Source: Zelopaecilomyces penicillatus (Eukaryota > Ascomycota > Sordariomycetes > Hypocreales > Pseudodiploosporaceae). From it: 64,000 nt of DNA. Each line of letters opens with the position of its first letter. Positions within the stretch are counted from its first letter, which is position 1. Where the stretch lies: assembly GCA_005765155.1 (NCBI GenBank), contig VCCP01000007.1, positions 2,476,242 to 2,540,241 on the forward strand, written 5' to 3'. Made by a program: the position numbers and the translations under genes. Of this stretch, positions 12,589-23,247 are shown piece by piece. Under the pieces are notes generated by a model. That model was given only the letters and a program-made list of their open reading frames with translations, did not search any database and was not told the DNA's origin.

Positions 12589-13921
12589 ATGATTCTACAA
12601 CAGTGGCCGCATTTCAAACGGCCGCTAGAGACGATTCTCGCCATCACATTTCTCTTCACAGTCTTACTCTATCTGCAGTTGCGCAACACATCTTATATCT
12701 CTAAACATGTCTCTCACGGCGGGCCTGCAGACATTGGAGCCATCAGCAACAGCTCCTTTGGTGTGAGTCTTTCACGGATACCAATGCCAACTTTGTCGCG
12801 CCGAACTTCTAAATCACTGTGTCATCTAGTTTGAAAAGATATTCGTCGTAGGCCTACCTTCACGTACCGACCGCCGCGATCGCATCACATTGCAGGCCGC
12901 GCTGACGGATGTTGAGTATGAGTTTGTCGACGGTGTGCAAGGCAAGGACGTTTCCGACAAGGTCATTCCCATGACATCGCAGCGGGAGCGCCTCGACAAT
13001 GGCGCCTTGGGCTGTTGGCGCGCGCATATGAATGCGATTCGAGAGTAAGACAACCAGCCATCTCAATGTGGTCAATTTCTCACAGCTGGTAGAATCGTGC
13101 GGAGAAACATATCGACGGCACTTATTTTGGAAGATGACGCAGACTGGGATGTGAGGATCAAGCCCCAACTGCGAGACTTTGCGCTGTCGGCGCGAACTCT
13201 GACGCAACCCTTGCGCGGAGCACCGGGATCCTACGCCGATTCAACCTTTCTCGATCCCGCCAAGGCCGCGGCCGGCACGGTGCCTCAGATTCCGTTTGAA
13301 AACATGCCGGCAACGATCCCTCCGAAGACTTCTCCATACGGCGACGGCTGGGACCTCCTCTGGCTCGGCCACTGCGGCATGTTGTTTCCTTGGCCAGGAA
13401 ACAACAGACTCCCCAAGGGCCGGGTCATTCACAAAAACGACGAGACGGTTCCCCAGAAGCAGTACCTGTATTCCGTCACACCACCGCACAGCCTGGTGGA
13501 ACAGTATCCTCATCACACGCGCGCCGTACATCACGTCCAGGATGGTGTTTGCACTCTCGGCTATGCAATCAGCCAGCAAGGTGCGCGCAGCCTGTTGTTG
13601 GAGGTTGGTCTGATGGACCTGGAGAGACCCATTGACATTCTGCTGGCGTACTTTTGCACGGGCGACAAAGGTCGGAGTATACACAGATGCTTGGGGATCC
13701 AGCCTGGTGTTTTCCAGCATCACCGGCCAGCAGGCCCTGTCAACGCGTCGAGCGATATCGACAATCACGGGGAGGGGTTCAGGACAAAAGGCCATACAGA
13801 TATGGTGCGATGGAGCACAATATTAAATGCCAAAACGCTGCTACAGGGAGGAACAGTAATGTGGGATCAGCTGCCGAATGATAAGGAAAAAGAAAAGGAA
13901 AACGAGAATAAAAAAAATTGA
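12589..13921 (+). CDS. Glycosyltransferase family 25 type II membrane protein
   Basis: Three exons: 12,589-12,762, 12,830-13,044 and 13,093-13,921, with introns of 67 and 48 bp, giving 405 aa. The ATG at 12,589 has a favourable CAAG context. Residues 12-31 form a single hydrophobic segment (ETILAITFLFTVLLYL) after a short basic N-terminus, the signal anchor of a Golgi-type enzyme. The lumenal part opens with FEKIFVVGLPSRTDRRD, the start of the GT25 fold, then GALGCWRAHMNAIRE, and the acidic LILEDDADWD motif expected to bind the metal and nucleotide sugar. Later WDLLWLGHCG and GYAISQQGA match the family. The C-terminal tail is a Lys/Glu/Asn run. It probably transfers a hexose to a glycoprotein or glycan in the secretory pathway; donor and acceptor cannot be told from sequence. 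Confidence 0.88.
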
Positions 13922-14581
13922 GGAACAAAAGGGATGTAGCAAGCCATGCATATAATAGCTGCCATGCAACAAACTCCTCCGTCTGGTTTCTGATTTGAGC
14001 CATTGGTTTTGACAACTGGCACCTTCTCGTTCATCACACATCCTTTTCCAGTCGAACCACGACAGCAAGAATACATAGGCCACGCGTCGTTCCTAGTAAG
14101 CCATCTTCAAGTGGTTGACTCTAGTGAATGGACCGAGGGAGCGACTTCCGTGACCTTTGCAGCCGTGAAGAGGGTCAATTGAAAACCAGGTAGTTCACTA
14201 GACAAAATTAAATCTCGATACATGAACATTGAACAGAAGAGGCACGTCAAGCAAATCATGTGCATCATCGCCAATCTCGTATACTCTGCGAATATATAGT
14301 GCCCAAATGAAAAGGCCCCAGAGACTTCAAATTACCGATATCAGCGACAAGTTTTGATGGCCATAGATGATTTTAACCTGCACTACCTTGCACGCTGGCG
14401 TCCACCGTGGCCTCAACCTCCATATCTCCAGACTATCAAACGGCCGCTAAATTAGCTCATGTACATGCGCTGGACTGACATTCACAATAGCATTCATTAC
14501 GACGTAAATGTATTGATGTAAAAGTCTTGATGGATCTCTTACTATATACAACCACAAAGGATGTGATAAAATAAAAGAGAT
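13922..14581. other. Intergenic between convergent genes
   Basis: About 660 bp holding the 3' ends of the GT25 gene (plus strand) and the hydrophobin-like gene (minus strand). No gene seen. Confidence 0.5.
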
Positions 14582-15007
14582 CTATGTGCAAGTATTGCAC
14601 ACCTGCTCCTTGTCTCTAGACACACAACAGCGAGCTTGAAACCCTTTAAGGCGACATGTTTCAATGAATTGATCAAAAAGTCCAACTGGCTTGGCGTCTA
14701 TAAAATAAGAAGCAAAAGCGATTGGCAGTCAGCGAATGCAATATCGATTAAAGCATGACGCTCTATTATGATGAGCCAAAAACAACTGACCAGTAGCACA
14801 TATTTCTGTGTTCGCTAAACAGCACTTGAATTCAGGTATCACTTCTGGCTTGTCGGGAGTGCCACTGTTACTTGGACAGCATTTGTGTGGTGGAAGAGTT
14901 TGTTCGAGAAGAGGAGTCAGGATGCTTGCGTGGACATTCCCGATGTTTGGTGCAGCCATAGAGATGGTGGCGAAAAACACTACCAAAGCGGTGTTGTAGA
15001 GCTTCAT
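14582..15007 (-). CDS. Hydrophobin-like (class II / cerato-ulmin type) cysteine-rich secreted protein
   Basis: Exons 14,791-15,007 and 14,582-14,697 with a 93-bp GTCAGT...TATAG intron give 110 aa. Residues 1-19 (MKLYNTALVVFFATISMAA) are a signal peptide. Cysteines fall at 43, 44, 62, 63, 70, 87, 96, 97, 106 and 109. From residue 62 the spacing CC-x6-C-x16-C-x8-CC-x8-C follows the class II hydrophobin order CC-x11-C-x16-C-x8-CC-x10-C, with x16 and x8 exact. The first pair is 17 residues ahead instead of about 9, and a doubled first Cys and an extra last Cys make ten rather than eight. Class II hydrophobins coat hyphae and spores and act at surfaces. The start is the ATG at 15,007; the upstream in-frame GTG is not used in fungi. 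It may be a divergent hydrophobin or a related cysteine-rich family. Confidence 0.68.
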
Positions 15008-15423
15008 GTCCGTTTTCACCCGGGGGGAAGGGGGGAAGGTGATGTATTGAAATCTCTGATGTATGAAACGGATATTAGGAGCAATTCTGCGACTGGTATA
15101 TTAAAAAGAACGTGATTACATTCTGTCCTTTATATATTGCAGTCTTTGCCCCATCTTTCGCTTTTACTCTCCGCTCGATAGGCCCCTTGCATCCAGGATT
15201 CTGGTCTCCTTGTATACTGAATATGGGTTTGAAGCATTCTCATCCCTCGAGGATATTAGCTAGCCAAACCTTGTATCTAGCGATTTATTTACGCCGACAT
15301 TTGATGCATCTGAGTGCTAATAAAGGTGCCTCTGGGTATTGTAGCGGTGTAGTAGATTCACCTCTCTTATATTGACGGCTGTCTGTTCAAGATAGAAAGA
15401 GTGATACTTTGATAGAAAAGCAA
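15008..15423. other. Intergenic upstream of the hydrophobin-like gene
   Basis: About 400 bp, T-rich on the plus strand, with a TATATATT-like element near 15,128. Likely promoter of the hydrophobin-like gene and 3' flank of the bZIP-like gene. The short plus-strand frame here has no features. Confidence 0.4.
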
Positions 15424-16972
15424 TCAACTCAAGCTTCCTATTACAACTAAAACCGACTCGCGAATCACCTCATCAACTGCTGTTCTTTTAATACCTGGGC
15501 CGGGTCCTAGGCAGGTGGCTTTGTTTGCTAATCCTAGAATAAGTTTGTCAAGGTCGATTGTAATATTAGTCGTGCTTGCTTGAGGTGCAATAGGTGGCTC
15601 GCTGTAATTGGATATTGAGACACCATCCTCAAATAAGGGTGATGGATTAAAATCCATCATCCCATACTGAACGTCTGATGCATCCTCAAGAGGCATGCTA
15701 AGCATATTATATGCTGGTGCGAGTATTAACCGGCTATGCTGTTGGTGGAACATGCTATTTTCAGATGCTGTGTAAGCCTCATCCATAGATGTGTTAACAA
15801 TGGATGGTGTTTCTGAGTTGTGGGCTGTAGGTGGATGAAGCGGTGCTCCCGCTGCAGATACGGTTGTTGCAGGAGGGACAGTTGACATCATGTTGCTGAT
15901 GAAAATGCCTCTTTGTGCGAGATATTCCTCGACATCAACAGATTCAAGCCACTCTCCCTCATAACCAGGAAGATCAGTTTGTACCAGTGTTCTCGTCCGT
16001 CCAAATTGCAATGTCTGTAAAAGTGGAGGTGAAAGCCGTGGTACAGCACTGCTTGCATCTCCCTCCACAGCACGCAAAAGACTTGGGAGGATCGTGGTAG
16101 GGCTGTCGACATATGGGGCATCCAAAAATGTGACATTGATATCTGCAGTAACTCGAACAGTAGATATTGCGAGCAGATCCTGTTGTGATACAGACTGTAA
16201 GGGCAGTTTTAGGACTGGGTCCTGAAACAAGAAGTTTGTTGCGCGCAAATCTTGCGACTGGAGCAATGATATACCCCGGATGACGCATGCACGCAACAGG
16301 TGATATGCAATGGGCATATGTGAAAAGGGTGTGGGCTCCAATCTAGTCTGTAGCGAGATGGATGATGCTGGTCCTGGAACCTGGACATCAAGAGACGATG
16401 ATGCCACTGGAGCATCGATGCGTAACTGCCCGGCTGGTGGAGCTGCTGATGACAGCGGCTGCCCAGTCCGAGCACTTTCAGCCGCGGCCATAATGTCCAT
16501 GGCTGCCTGGTTGAGCTTCTGCATCAGGGCGGGCGACATCTGTGAATGGTCACGGAGCGCAGTCTGGTAAAACTCCATGAACGTGTTGACGGAGCTGTTG
16601 AGCGCCGTGTCCAGTGTCGCAGCTCGTGACTGGGCTGTGGTCAGGGCATTTTCCTTGCGAACGCGGTATGAACGCTGTGCTAGTCGTAGACGAGCTTTCT
16701 TCTACAATTATAGTCAGCCATGGTGTTTTTTTTAGACGAGTCTGCACCACCGAATCACTCAATCGTACAGTTCCATCGTCAACCTCATCCAGGACGCCGT
16801 CATTGAATCGGGGCCGGCCAGGGCGACGTCTTGGTACAGTATTATCCACAGCGGTGGTCTCGGTGGTCTCGGTGGTCTCGGTGGTCTCGGTGGTCTCGGT
16901 AGACCCAATGGCCGCAGCACTCCCAGCACTCCCGGCAGCCTCCTGGCCAACAATCGCCATGTCCCCTGGCAT
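15424..16972 (-). CDS. Fungal bZIP-like transcription regulator
   Basis: Exon 1 (16,769-16,972) and exon 2 (15,424-16,701) join across a 67-bp GTACGA...GTAG intron in phase 0, giving 493 aa. Only this junction places the basic region in frame. The N-terminus has a Thr/Glu tandem repeat, then RRRPGRPRF, an AT-hook-like segment. The junction leads directly into KKARLRLAQRSYRVRKE, the basic region of a large fungal bZIP family, followed by a heptad-like helix (ALTTAQSRAATLDTAL) and FMEFYQTAL. The otherwise invariant bZIP Asn is Leu here, a substitution also typical of the fungal RLAQRxYRxRKE group. The remaining 380 residues are a Ser/Pro-rich, low-structure region with hydrophobic blocks, probably activation and interaction parts. 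Nuclear DNA binding is inferred from the family. The start is the ATG at 16,972. Confidence 0.85.
16852..16896. repeat. 9-bp minisatellite inside the bZIP-like gene
   Basis: Five perfect copies of CGGTGGTCT on the plus strand. On the coding strand they give an in-frame ETT repeat near residue 35, so copy-number changes would keep the frame. Confidence 0.93.
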
Positions 16973-17354
16973 CTTCACAATTTTCTGGTGATACAGATAT
17001 GGATGGAATAATTTGTCTTTGATGCGTCCAACAACAGACGTGTGATGGAACTGTATTTATAAGTTACCTGATTTGGCATTTGCCATAAAAAGTCGACCAG
17101 TGCTTGGCTGTGCTGACACAAGCCACTGATGCCCGCTGACAATCAGGCGAATGCTGGAGCCTGGAGGCATAAGCGCTTGTAGTGGACATTGCGTTGTTAG
17201 CAGCTACTTTATCCACTAATCACATGGAATTCGATGCTGTACCATCGCATCAACTGGTCCGCCGCCATCTTGGCGCCAAGCAAAATGATGTGTTGATTTT
17301 AGGTTTCTTATACTAGGATATGGAAATAGAGAGATGCGAGAGTTTCCTATTCAG
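16973..17354. other. Intergenic, bZIP-like gene promoter region
   Basis: 382 bp between the bZIP-like start and the AKR stop, both on the minus strand. No gene; likely promoter and terminator sequence. Confidence 0.45.
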
Positions 17355-18455
17355 CTATTGTCCCAAAACAACCTTTCTCACAGACTTGAGGTTATCGACT
17401 GGTGCATCATCTTTGATGAGATCCCAGAGTTCCCCAATCCGGGTCACGACCCATGACTCAAGTGAACCCCTTTCCAATTCTGCCAATGCCTCCTCCAATT
17501 GAGCTGCGGTTACAGAACCCAAGATCATCTCGTCGCCAAGTTCCGCCTTGAGAACTGAATGATACCGGACCCATCTATAGGCCAAGCCCGTTCGGCTCAC
17601 GCCTGATTTCTCCGACAGCTTCGCAAATTCTTCCAGCATCTTCAAGTACGAGGGTTTGTAGTACAGATCCCGGAAAATCTTGCCGGCTGGCGTATTTGGA
17701 TCCCAGTTGCCTTTGCCTTGCTCAATGTACTCGGGGGTTTTTGCAAGCAGCCCGCCAGCCATAGGTGAGTATGCCTGGATGGAGATGCCCAGTTTTCGGA
17801 GCGTTGGGAAAAGAAGCTCCTCATTGAGACGCACCGCAATCGAGTAGCTTGACTGGTACACAGTCGGTAGTACGTAGCCCTTGGACTTTGCGTAGTCGTG
17901 AAACTCAATAACTTGCTCCGGCGTAAAATTAGACAACCCGAAATTCTCAAACATGCCTTGTTTGTAGAGTGTCTGAATGGACTCCATTTGCTCCCCAACC
18001 GGCGTGATTTGGTCTGGTGCATGAAGAAAGTATGTTCGTAGCTATACCCAACAGTTAGCAAGCAATACGATTAAGTCTGGGGCTTGTGAGAATTGGAATC
18101 ATTATACCCTCTCCGTTTGCAGAGCGTCGAGACTTTCTTTGGCAAACTCAAAAATCTTGGTCACGGCGCCGGGGATGATTCCAGTAGGTGCCTTTGTATC
18201 AACCTTGAACTCTTTAGCCACTTGTAGCTGACCCAAAACTGTTTCCGATGCACCGAGGCCCTGTAACATCTATTAGTTGGGACAGGCACTTCTTAATGGC
18301 TTGAATTTGCCTGTATAACATACATAGGTCCTGGCCGAATCAAGGATGCTAATCTTGTGTTTTCGCATCACATTTAAGATGCCCTCGGCCACATCTTTTT
18401 GGTCGGGTGTCCAGGTGTGGGTTCCGACAACAAGTGGGACATACTGGGCGGACAT
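17355..18455 (-). CDS. Aldo-keto reductase, AKR7 (aflatoxin-aldehyde reductase-like) type
   Basis: Exons 18,324-18,455, 18,108-18,260 and 17,355-18,041, all phase 0, introns 63 and 66 bp; 323 aa. A cytosolic NADPH-dependent carbonyl reductase by family. The TIM-barrel marks are present: LVVGTHTW at strand 1, ILDSARTY with the catalytic Asp and Tyr, a Lys in the DTKAPTG strand, and YFLHAPD with the catalytic His, then FENFGLSNF, TVYQSSYS and QAYSPMAGGLL with the cofactor-loop TPAGK. The C-terminal half (LAYRWVRYHSVL, ILGSVTAAQLEEAL) is typical of AKR7. It sits near a Zn2Cys6 regulator and a dehydrogenase, suggesting a small catabolic or secondary-metabolite set. The substrate is unknown. Confidence 0.92.
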
Positions 18456-19050
18456 TGTGATTTGTGAACGTGTACAAGTAATATATTTGGATAATGGGCT
18501 GTTTTTCGTTGGAACTGAGCTGTAGTGATGAAAAGTAGATGTGTGGTTGAAGTGGTGTTTGGATATTCGAAGATGTGTTTATATTGACTTCTTCTTTCTT
18601 TCTATATTCATGGAGTTTATACTCTTTACCTTGCCCATATAACCATACAAACTAAAGGCATTGTTGTTTGCGCAAATGTGTCAAGTGGAGTTGACATCTC
18701 CGCAGCTTAGTTATTGGCATGGCGGGGTGGTATTAATTTGTCGTCGCTTGTTTGTCATAACATTACATCTACATTGAAGAAGCGCCATTTCTATCCCTTC
18801 ATCTGCGGACATTTGCAATGGCCGTAATTACTTTAAAGAGGCAATGTTTTTGATTCGCAACTTACAAATCAATTCAGAAACACCATGCACAAGCGGAAGC
18901 CATGTTACAAAGTCCACCTACTCCGAACAAGCCTTGCGGAGATAGCCTTATCCCCACAGTGTGTAGCTTCTGGGGACAAACTACGGAGTACTCTACGGCC
19001 AGATGTTTGAACAGGCAATGGCATCTTTCGTCAAAAGTTTTGGTATTGCT
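18456..19050. other. Intergenic, AKR promoter region
   Basis: About 600 bp with no gene. It holds the AKR promoter (minus strand) and the 3' flank of the Zn2Cys6 gene. Confidence 0.45.
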
Positions 19051-20325
19051 TTATTTCAGCAGCATGTCCAACTGTGCATTTGACTTTGCAGCCCAAATCT
19101 CCAACCTAGGTGCGCCGTAGATAATAGTCATGACCGATAAACAAAGCTCATCAATTTCAGACGCCTCCACAGATGGTATCAGTTGGTCCATTTTGTGACA
19201 CAACATGAACAATGGATCTTTGTTTTTGACAAGTCTCGTCCATGCAGCAGCCGACGGCGCATCCCAAAGGCCACGACGCGCCGTAAGTGAGACGCCGCCA
19301 GGACAACCAGTCTGGTTGTCGCGCATCATTCTATAAACACTCTGCATATAGTTGCCAATCGCCCATATCCTACGCGCACTCTCGGCCAAAAGCCAGTCGC
19401 GCCACTCTGTCCCTGGGTGATCTCCGCTAGTAGCATCAGCGCCAGGCATTCCAAGAGAGAAGAAACCACCAAACCCAGACGCGGTCTGGAGCCAGGCGTC
19501 CAGGTTGGCCGATTCCCACAGTTTGGCGTTCCATTTTTCTAGAGTTGGCATCTGCATTTCGGCCTGGGCCCGTTGCCGTATATTGCTGTCGAACAAGCGC
19601 AGGGCTTGGTATATAAAGAGAGCCTGTACATGTGAGAGCTGCTCAGTAATGCGTATAGAGGGATCGGGACCGAAATAGGACATTGTTAGGTTCAACAGTC
19701 TGTCTGCTTTCTCTTCAATGATTTTCATGACGACTTCTTCATTCTCATCCGTTTTGGAATCGTATAAAGCCACGGCTGCAAATGCATCCAGCATGTGTGG
19801 CGGAAGTTGTGATCCGACATAGAGCTGCTTGTGTATGAGAGGACAATGACTCTCCCGCACTCATTGGTGAAGCCATTTTCGTATGGTTCGAGTGAAGCAC
19901 TTGAAGTCGGTCATGCAGGCGCCCGAAGCCTCGTTATGATGGTCAGCATCAACATAGTGGACCGTCCAAGTGTCCGTGCCAAGAAACCAAGAGCTATTTG
20001 AAAGGGGGACAGTATCTTCGTGATTATCAGCTTCAAGCAGAGTATCATCACCCTCAAATGGGTCTGCAACAACGTCGCTTGCTGGCGTCAGATGACGCAC
20101 AACGGCCGCTGGACTTGGCTCCAAAGTGTCTGCTCCGGTTGATGCCTGGCTAGCAGCTCGGCGAGTATAAGGGCGCTGCGGCGGGTACTGACACAGCATA
20201 TCCTTGTCACAACACCGCCGACAAGCTGGCAAAGTCTTGTTGCAGTGCCGCTTGGAGCGAGTACATGCTAGACATGCTTTCCTCCACTGTGGCTTGGACG
20301 ACGCGTGATTACTTCGGGCATCCAT
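19051..20325 (-). pseudogene. Zn2Cys6 transcription factor with one in-frame TGA
   Basis: A Gal4-type regulator of about 424 codons without introns. The DNA-binding cluster is at residues 18-45 (CLACTRSKRHC then CRRCCDKDMLC), spacing C-x2-C-x6-C-x6-C-x2-C-x6-C, followed by a basic linker and an acidic region. Codon 155 is TGA (19,863-19,861); the same frame continues at once with RESHCPLIHKQLY, the start of the conserved fungal regulator middle region, to a stop at 19,051. The flanking words WLHQ and VRESHCP fit a position where relatives have Trp (TGG), so a single G-to-A change is the simplest cause. The downstream two thirds has no other lesion (FGGFFSLGMPG, LAESARRIWAIGNYMQSVYRMM). Alternatives are a sequencing error, readthrough or an unseen intron. 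Intact, it could control the divergent dehydrogenase and the reductase. Confidence 0.82.
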
Positions 20326-20773
20326 GCGAAAGAACTTCCGCGCAGAGATTGTGTGATGGCTATGGTGTTGTGGCTCCTGTCGGAAATATCTGTCCGCAGT
20401 TCAGAGTTGCCAGTGACTCAACTTTAGGTGTAAGTGCTGCGATTGAGCGTGTGGTGGAAATATGCGGAACTCTCTAACCACCCTGTGCTTTGGCGGAACT
20501 TTGGCGGAACTTTGTAGGGCCCACTAGCTCCGTAACCTCCGTGCGAGTGGGACTTCGGAGTTAGTTGGACATAGACCTGCTCCCTGGAACGATTTATTAA
20601 AGATTCAGTACATAAATCATCATCTTCTATATAGAATGTATTAATAATAGCTATATAATTGATGTATAAATATTCCATCTCCCCGGATAGCAATCTAACC
20701 CATCAGTTCGGGTCAGTAAATACTTCACATAGAAGCGTGAATATCCAGAACTTACACTTATTACTCTTTCACA
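20326..20773. promoter_or_regulatory. Divergent promoter with CGG half-sites
   Basis: The 448 bp between the Zn2Cys6 gene (minus) and the dehydrogenase (plus) hold CGG triplets typical of zinc-cluster targets. An inverted pair CGG-N10-CCG spans 20,381-20,396. An exact 11-bp tandem repeat GCGGAACTTTG is at 20,493-20,514, and a third GCGGAAC is at 20,464-20,470. Site function is inferred from the motif class and position. Confidence 0.5.
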
Positions 20774-21810
20774 ATGTCTGCTCTCACCACCAACTTCACC
20801 ACAGTCAGGCACCGAGAATCGTATGCCACGATTTCACCTTCACGCCCGGAACTCTCACAAAAAGGCAGAGTTGTTCTTATTACTGGAAGTTCCGCCGGCA
20901 TTGGCTTCGCCATTGCACGTTCCTTTGCACAAGCCCACGCCGCTATGGTCATCTTGACTGGTCGACAGGAGAGCGCTCTCAATGAAGCTATCATGATACT
21001 GAGCAAGGAGTATCCTAAAACTAGCTACGTCAGCCGCAACCTTGACGTTTCGCAAACTGAGAAGGTCGAGGACCTCTGGAAACAATTTGATGCCGAGGGA
21101 ATCGTCGTTGACGTGCTTGTTCTCAATGCCGCCCATGTACAGCCTGCTGGATCCATGCTTGACATAGGGTATAAGGCTGTGTCGGCAGGCTTTGCTCTGA
21201 ATGTCGTCGCCAACGCTGCATTGATCGATCTTTTTTACCACCAAAAGAAAAGAGATGTAAAAACGAAGCTGGTATGTATTTATTTCCAATAGTGCAGCTC
21301 GATCAAGGCGCAGCATTGCTAAGCGGTTTTGTCTTTGATAGTCATTGGTGAATGTGTCAACTAGTGCAATCCACGATTTTCGAACTGCAGACGCAATCCC
21401 AAACTATTCCGCATCAAAGAGCGCCGGAACCTTGGTAGCGACGCTCGTCGCCCGAGGTGTTTCACCAGATGACTTGCAGGTACTAAGTTTTCATCCAGGT
21501 GCCATCTTCACTGGGGCGGCACAAAAAGCTGGCTATACGCGCACTACACTTGATTGGGATGATGGTAAGTGTGCATGATTCCACTGATATACACTATTGG
21601 TTTAATATCAGCGTGTTATTGACTCTGTGTGTTTTGGCAGAGAATCTTCCCGGAGACTACGCTGTATGGGCGGCATCCGAAGAGGCAAAGTTTCTACATG
21701 GGCGCTTTACTTGGGCGGCATGGGACGTGAATGAGCTGTCGACTGGCATAATTAGAGAGAAGATCGATGCCAATCCCGACTATCTCAAGGTAGGTGTTGT
21801 TGGACTATAA
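20774..21810 (+). CDS. Short-chain dehydrogenase/reductase (classical SDR)
   Basis: Exons 20,774-21,271, 21,342-21,564 and 21,641-21,810 with 70- and 76-bp introns encode 296 aa. The cofactor motif TGSSAGIG is at residues 37-44, the NAA motif follows VLVLNAAH, and the catalytic Ser (VNVSTSA) precedes YSASK (Tyr188, Lys192). After the active site, SFHPGAIFT and the C-terminal AVWAASEEAKFLHGRF are typical of fungal oxidoreductases of this group. The final frame reads through a possible donor to VGVVGL and a TAA. It reduces or oxidises an unknown carbonyl or alcohol with NAD(P)(H). This is the last intact single-copy gene before the AT-rich end, about 100 bp from the composition boundary, and it shares a divergent promoter with the Zn2Cys6 gene. 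Confidence 0.93.
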
Positions 21811-22854
21811 AGGACAAGTGTTATATAATTATATACTATTTATTCTTATGATATACAGAGCTATCTCTATGCCTTTCATAATGAATTCCTGTAAAAGTCC
21901 AATTTTGACTTTGTGCTAGTATGGCTGTATTAAAGTCATTTTGGGACCTCTGGCCTCTTTCCCAAGGCGCGGGCAATTATAACCCTCCGCCAAATATCTT
22001 ACAGCTTAATAAGCTTTAAAAGACAATGCTTCAGTAATATAAATTTTTACTGGTATTAACCTTGGCTAGCGGAGTAAAGAAGATATTTAATTATACACCA
22101 GACCAAACAAAGTTTATATTAACTACAGCGCTCTGATACTATTATAGGGTAAGGGGAAAAAATATTTAAATTTAAAACTGCCTACCCTGATAGAGCAGCT
22201 TTGTCTTATTTTACTAATTTAAGAATATTAAATAACCTGATTAATCTAACCCTAAGAGTATATTATATCTTATACCCTATCCTTATCCCTTATATTATAA
22301 CATTTTAAATTAAATCTATTAATAAAATATATTAAAGTAAGATTTAATACTAATATAATTAATATTAAGTTTATTAATAAGGGTTAGGGTTAAGTTTATT
22401 GGAAAAGATTAATAATAAAATAAAAAATAAATATATTATTAAAAAAAGAATAATAATATTAAACTATTATTTTAATAAATTTTTATTATATTTATAGATA
22501 ATAAAATAATTATAAATATTTTAATAAAAAGAAAATAATATATATAATAATACTAATATTATTTATAGAATTATAAAATAATTTTAAAATAGTTATATAA
22601 TTAATATAATCTATAAGGATTAAATAGATAAGAAAAGCTATAAAATAATAATATAATAAAATAAACTTAAAGGATTAATTTATAATAGGATCAGATACCT
22701 AGGTATCTAATTATAATATATAACCTAGAAGACTATTAGTTATTCAGGCTTTAATAGCCTTTTATACTTAAAGAGTATAAAGGAAAAATAACTTAGCTTA
22801 AGTATAAGTCTTATTATTAATTAATTGATAGAAGCTATATAGTCCTACCTAGTT
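21811..22854. other. Composition boundary and AT-rich gene-free segment
   Basis: From about 21,900 the sequence becomes strongly AT-rich, with long TA/AAT runs and very few CpA, TpG or CpG dinucleotides, as produced by RIP. It contains a short telomere-like GGGTTAGGGTTA near 22,384. No coding frame can be followed. Confidence 0.75.
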
Positions 22855-23247
22855 TGATAGCTGGGTTGAACACACCCCCTTACTAGTTGACTAAGCTATA
22901 GCTGTATAAGCTGCACTTAGGGGGATTGAACTGTATAAGTAAATAGATTATACCCAGGCCATTTGAATGGGTAGATATTATTGAATTCAAGTTTTCTTCC
23001 CCCCTTTCTACCTAAGAATTTTCTAGTACATTTAAAAGACTAGCTATTAAAAAGCTATTTTCTTTATCTAATTAGTTATAGGATAATCAATTGATCCCTT
23101 AAGTTTAATTTATTATATCATTACTTTATGGCTTTTCTTACCTATTTAATCCTTATAGACTATACTAGCTATATAATTACCCTAAAATCACCCTATAGTT
23201 CTATAGGTGGTATTAGTATTATTATATATATTATTTTCCCCTTATCA
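22855..23247 (+). repeat. Relic A 5' LTR
   Basis: 393 bp; nearly colinear with 42,877-43,269, for example TATAGCTGTATAAGCTG and the C/T-rich TTTTCTTCCCCCC block. Differences are transitions of RIP type. Confidence 0.75.

Noticed and set aside
16550..16978. A 142-codon frame ending in ...VHGVLPDCAP
   Set aside because: It starts at GTG and reads through the bZIP-like gene's intron in the wrong register.
22384..22396. Interstitial telomere-like GGGTTAGGGTTA (also near 55,109)
   Set aside because: Only about two units each; too short to claim a former chromosome end in AT-rich DNA.
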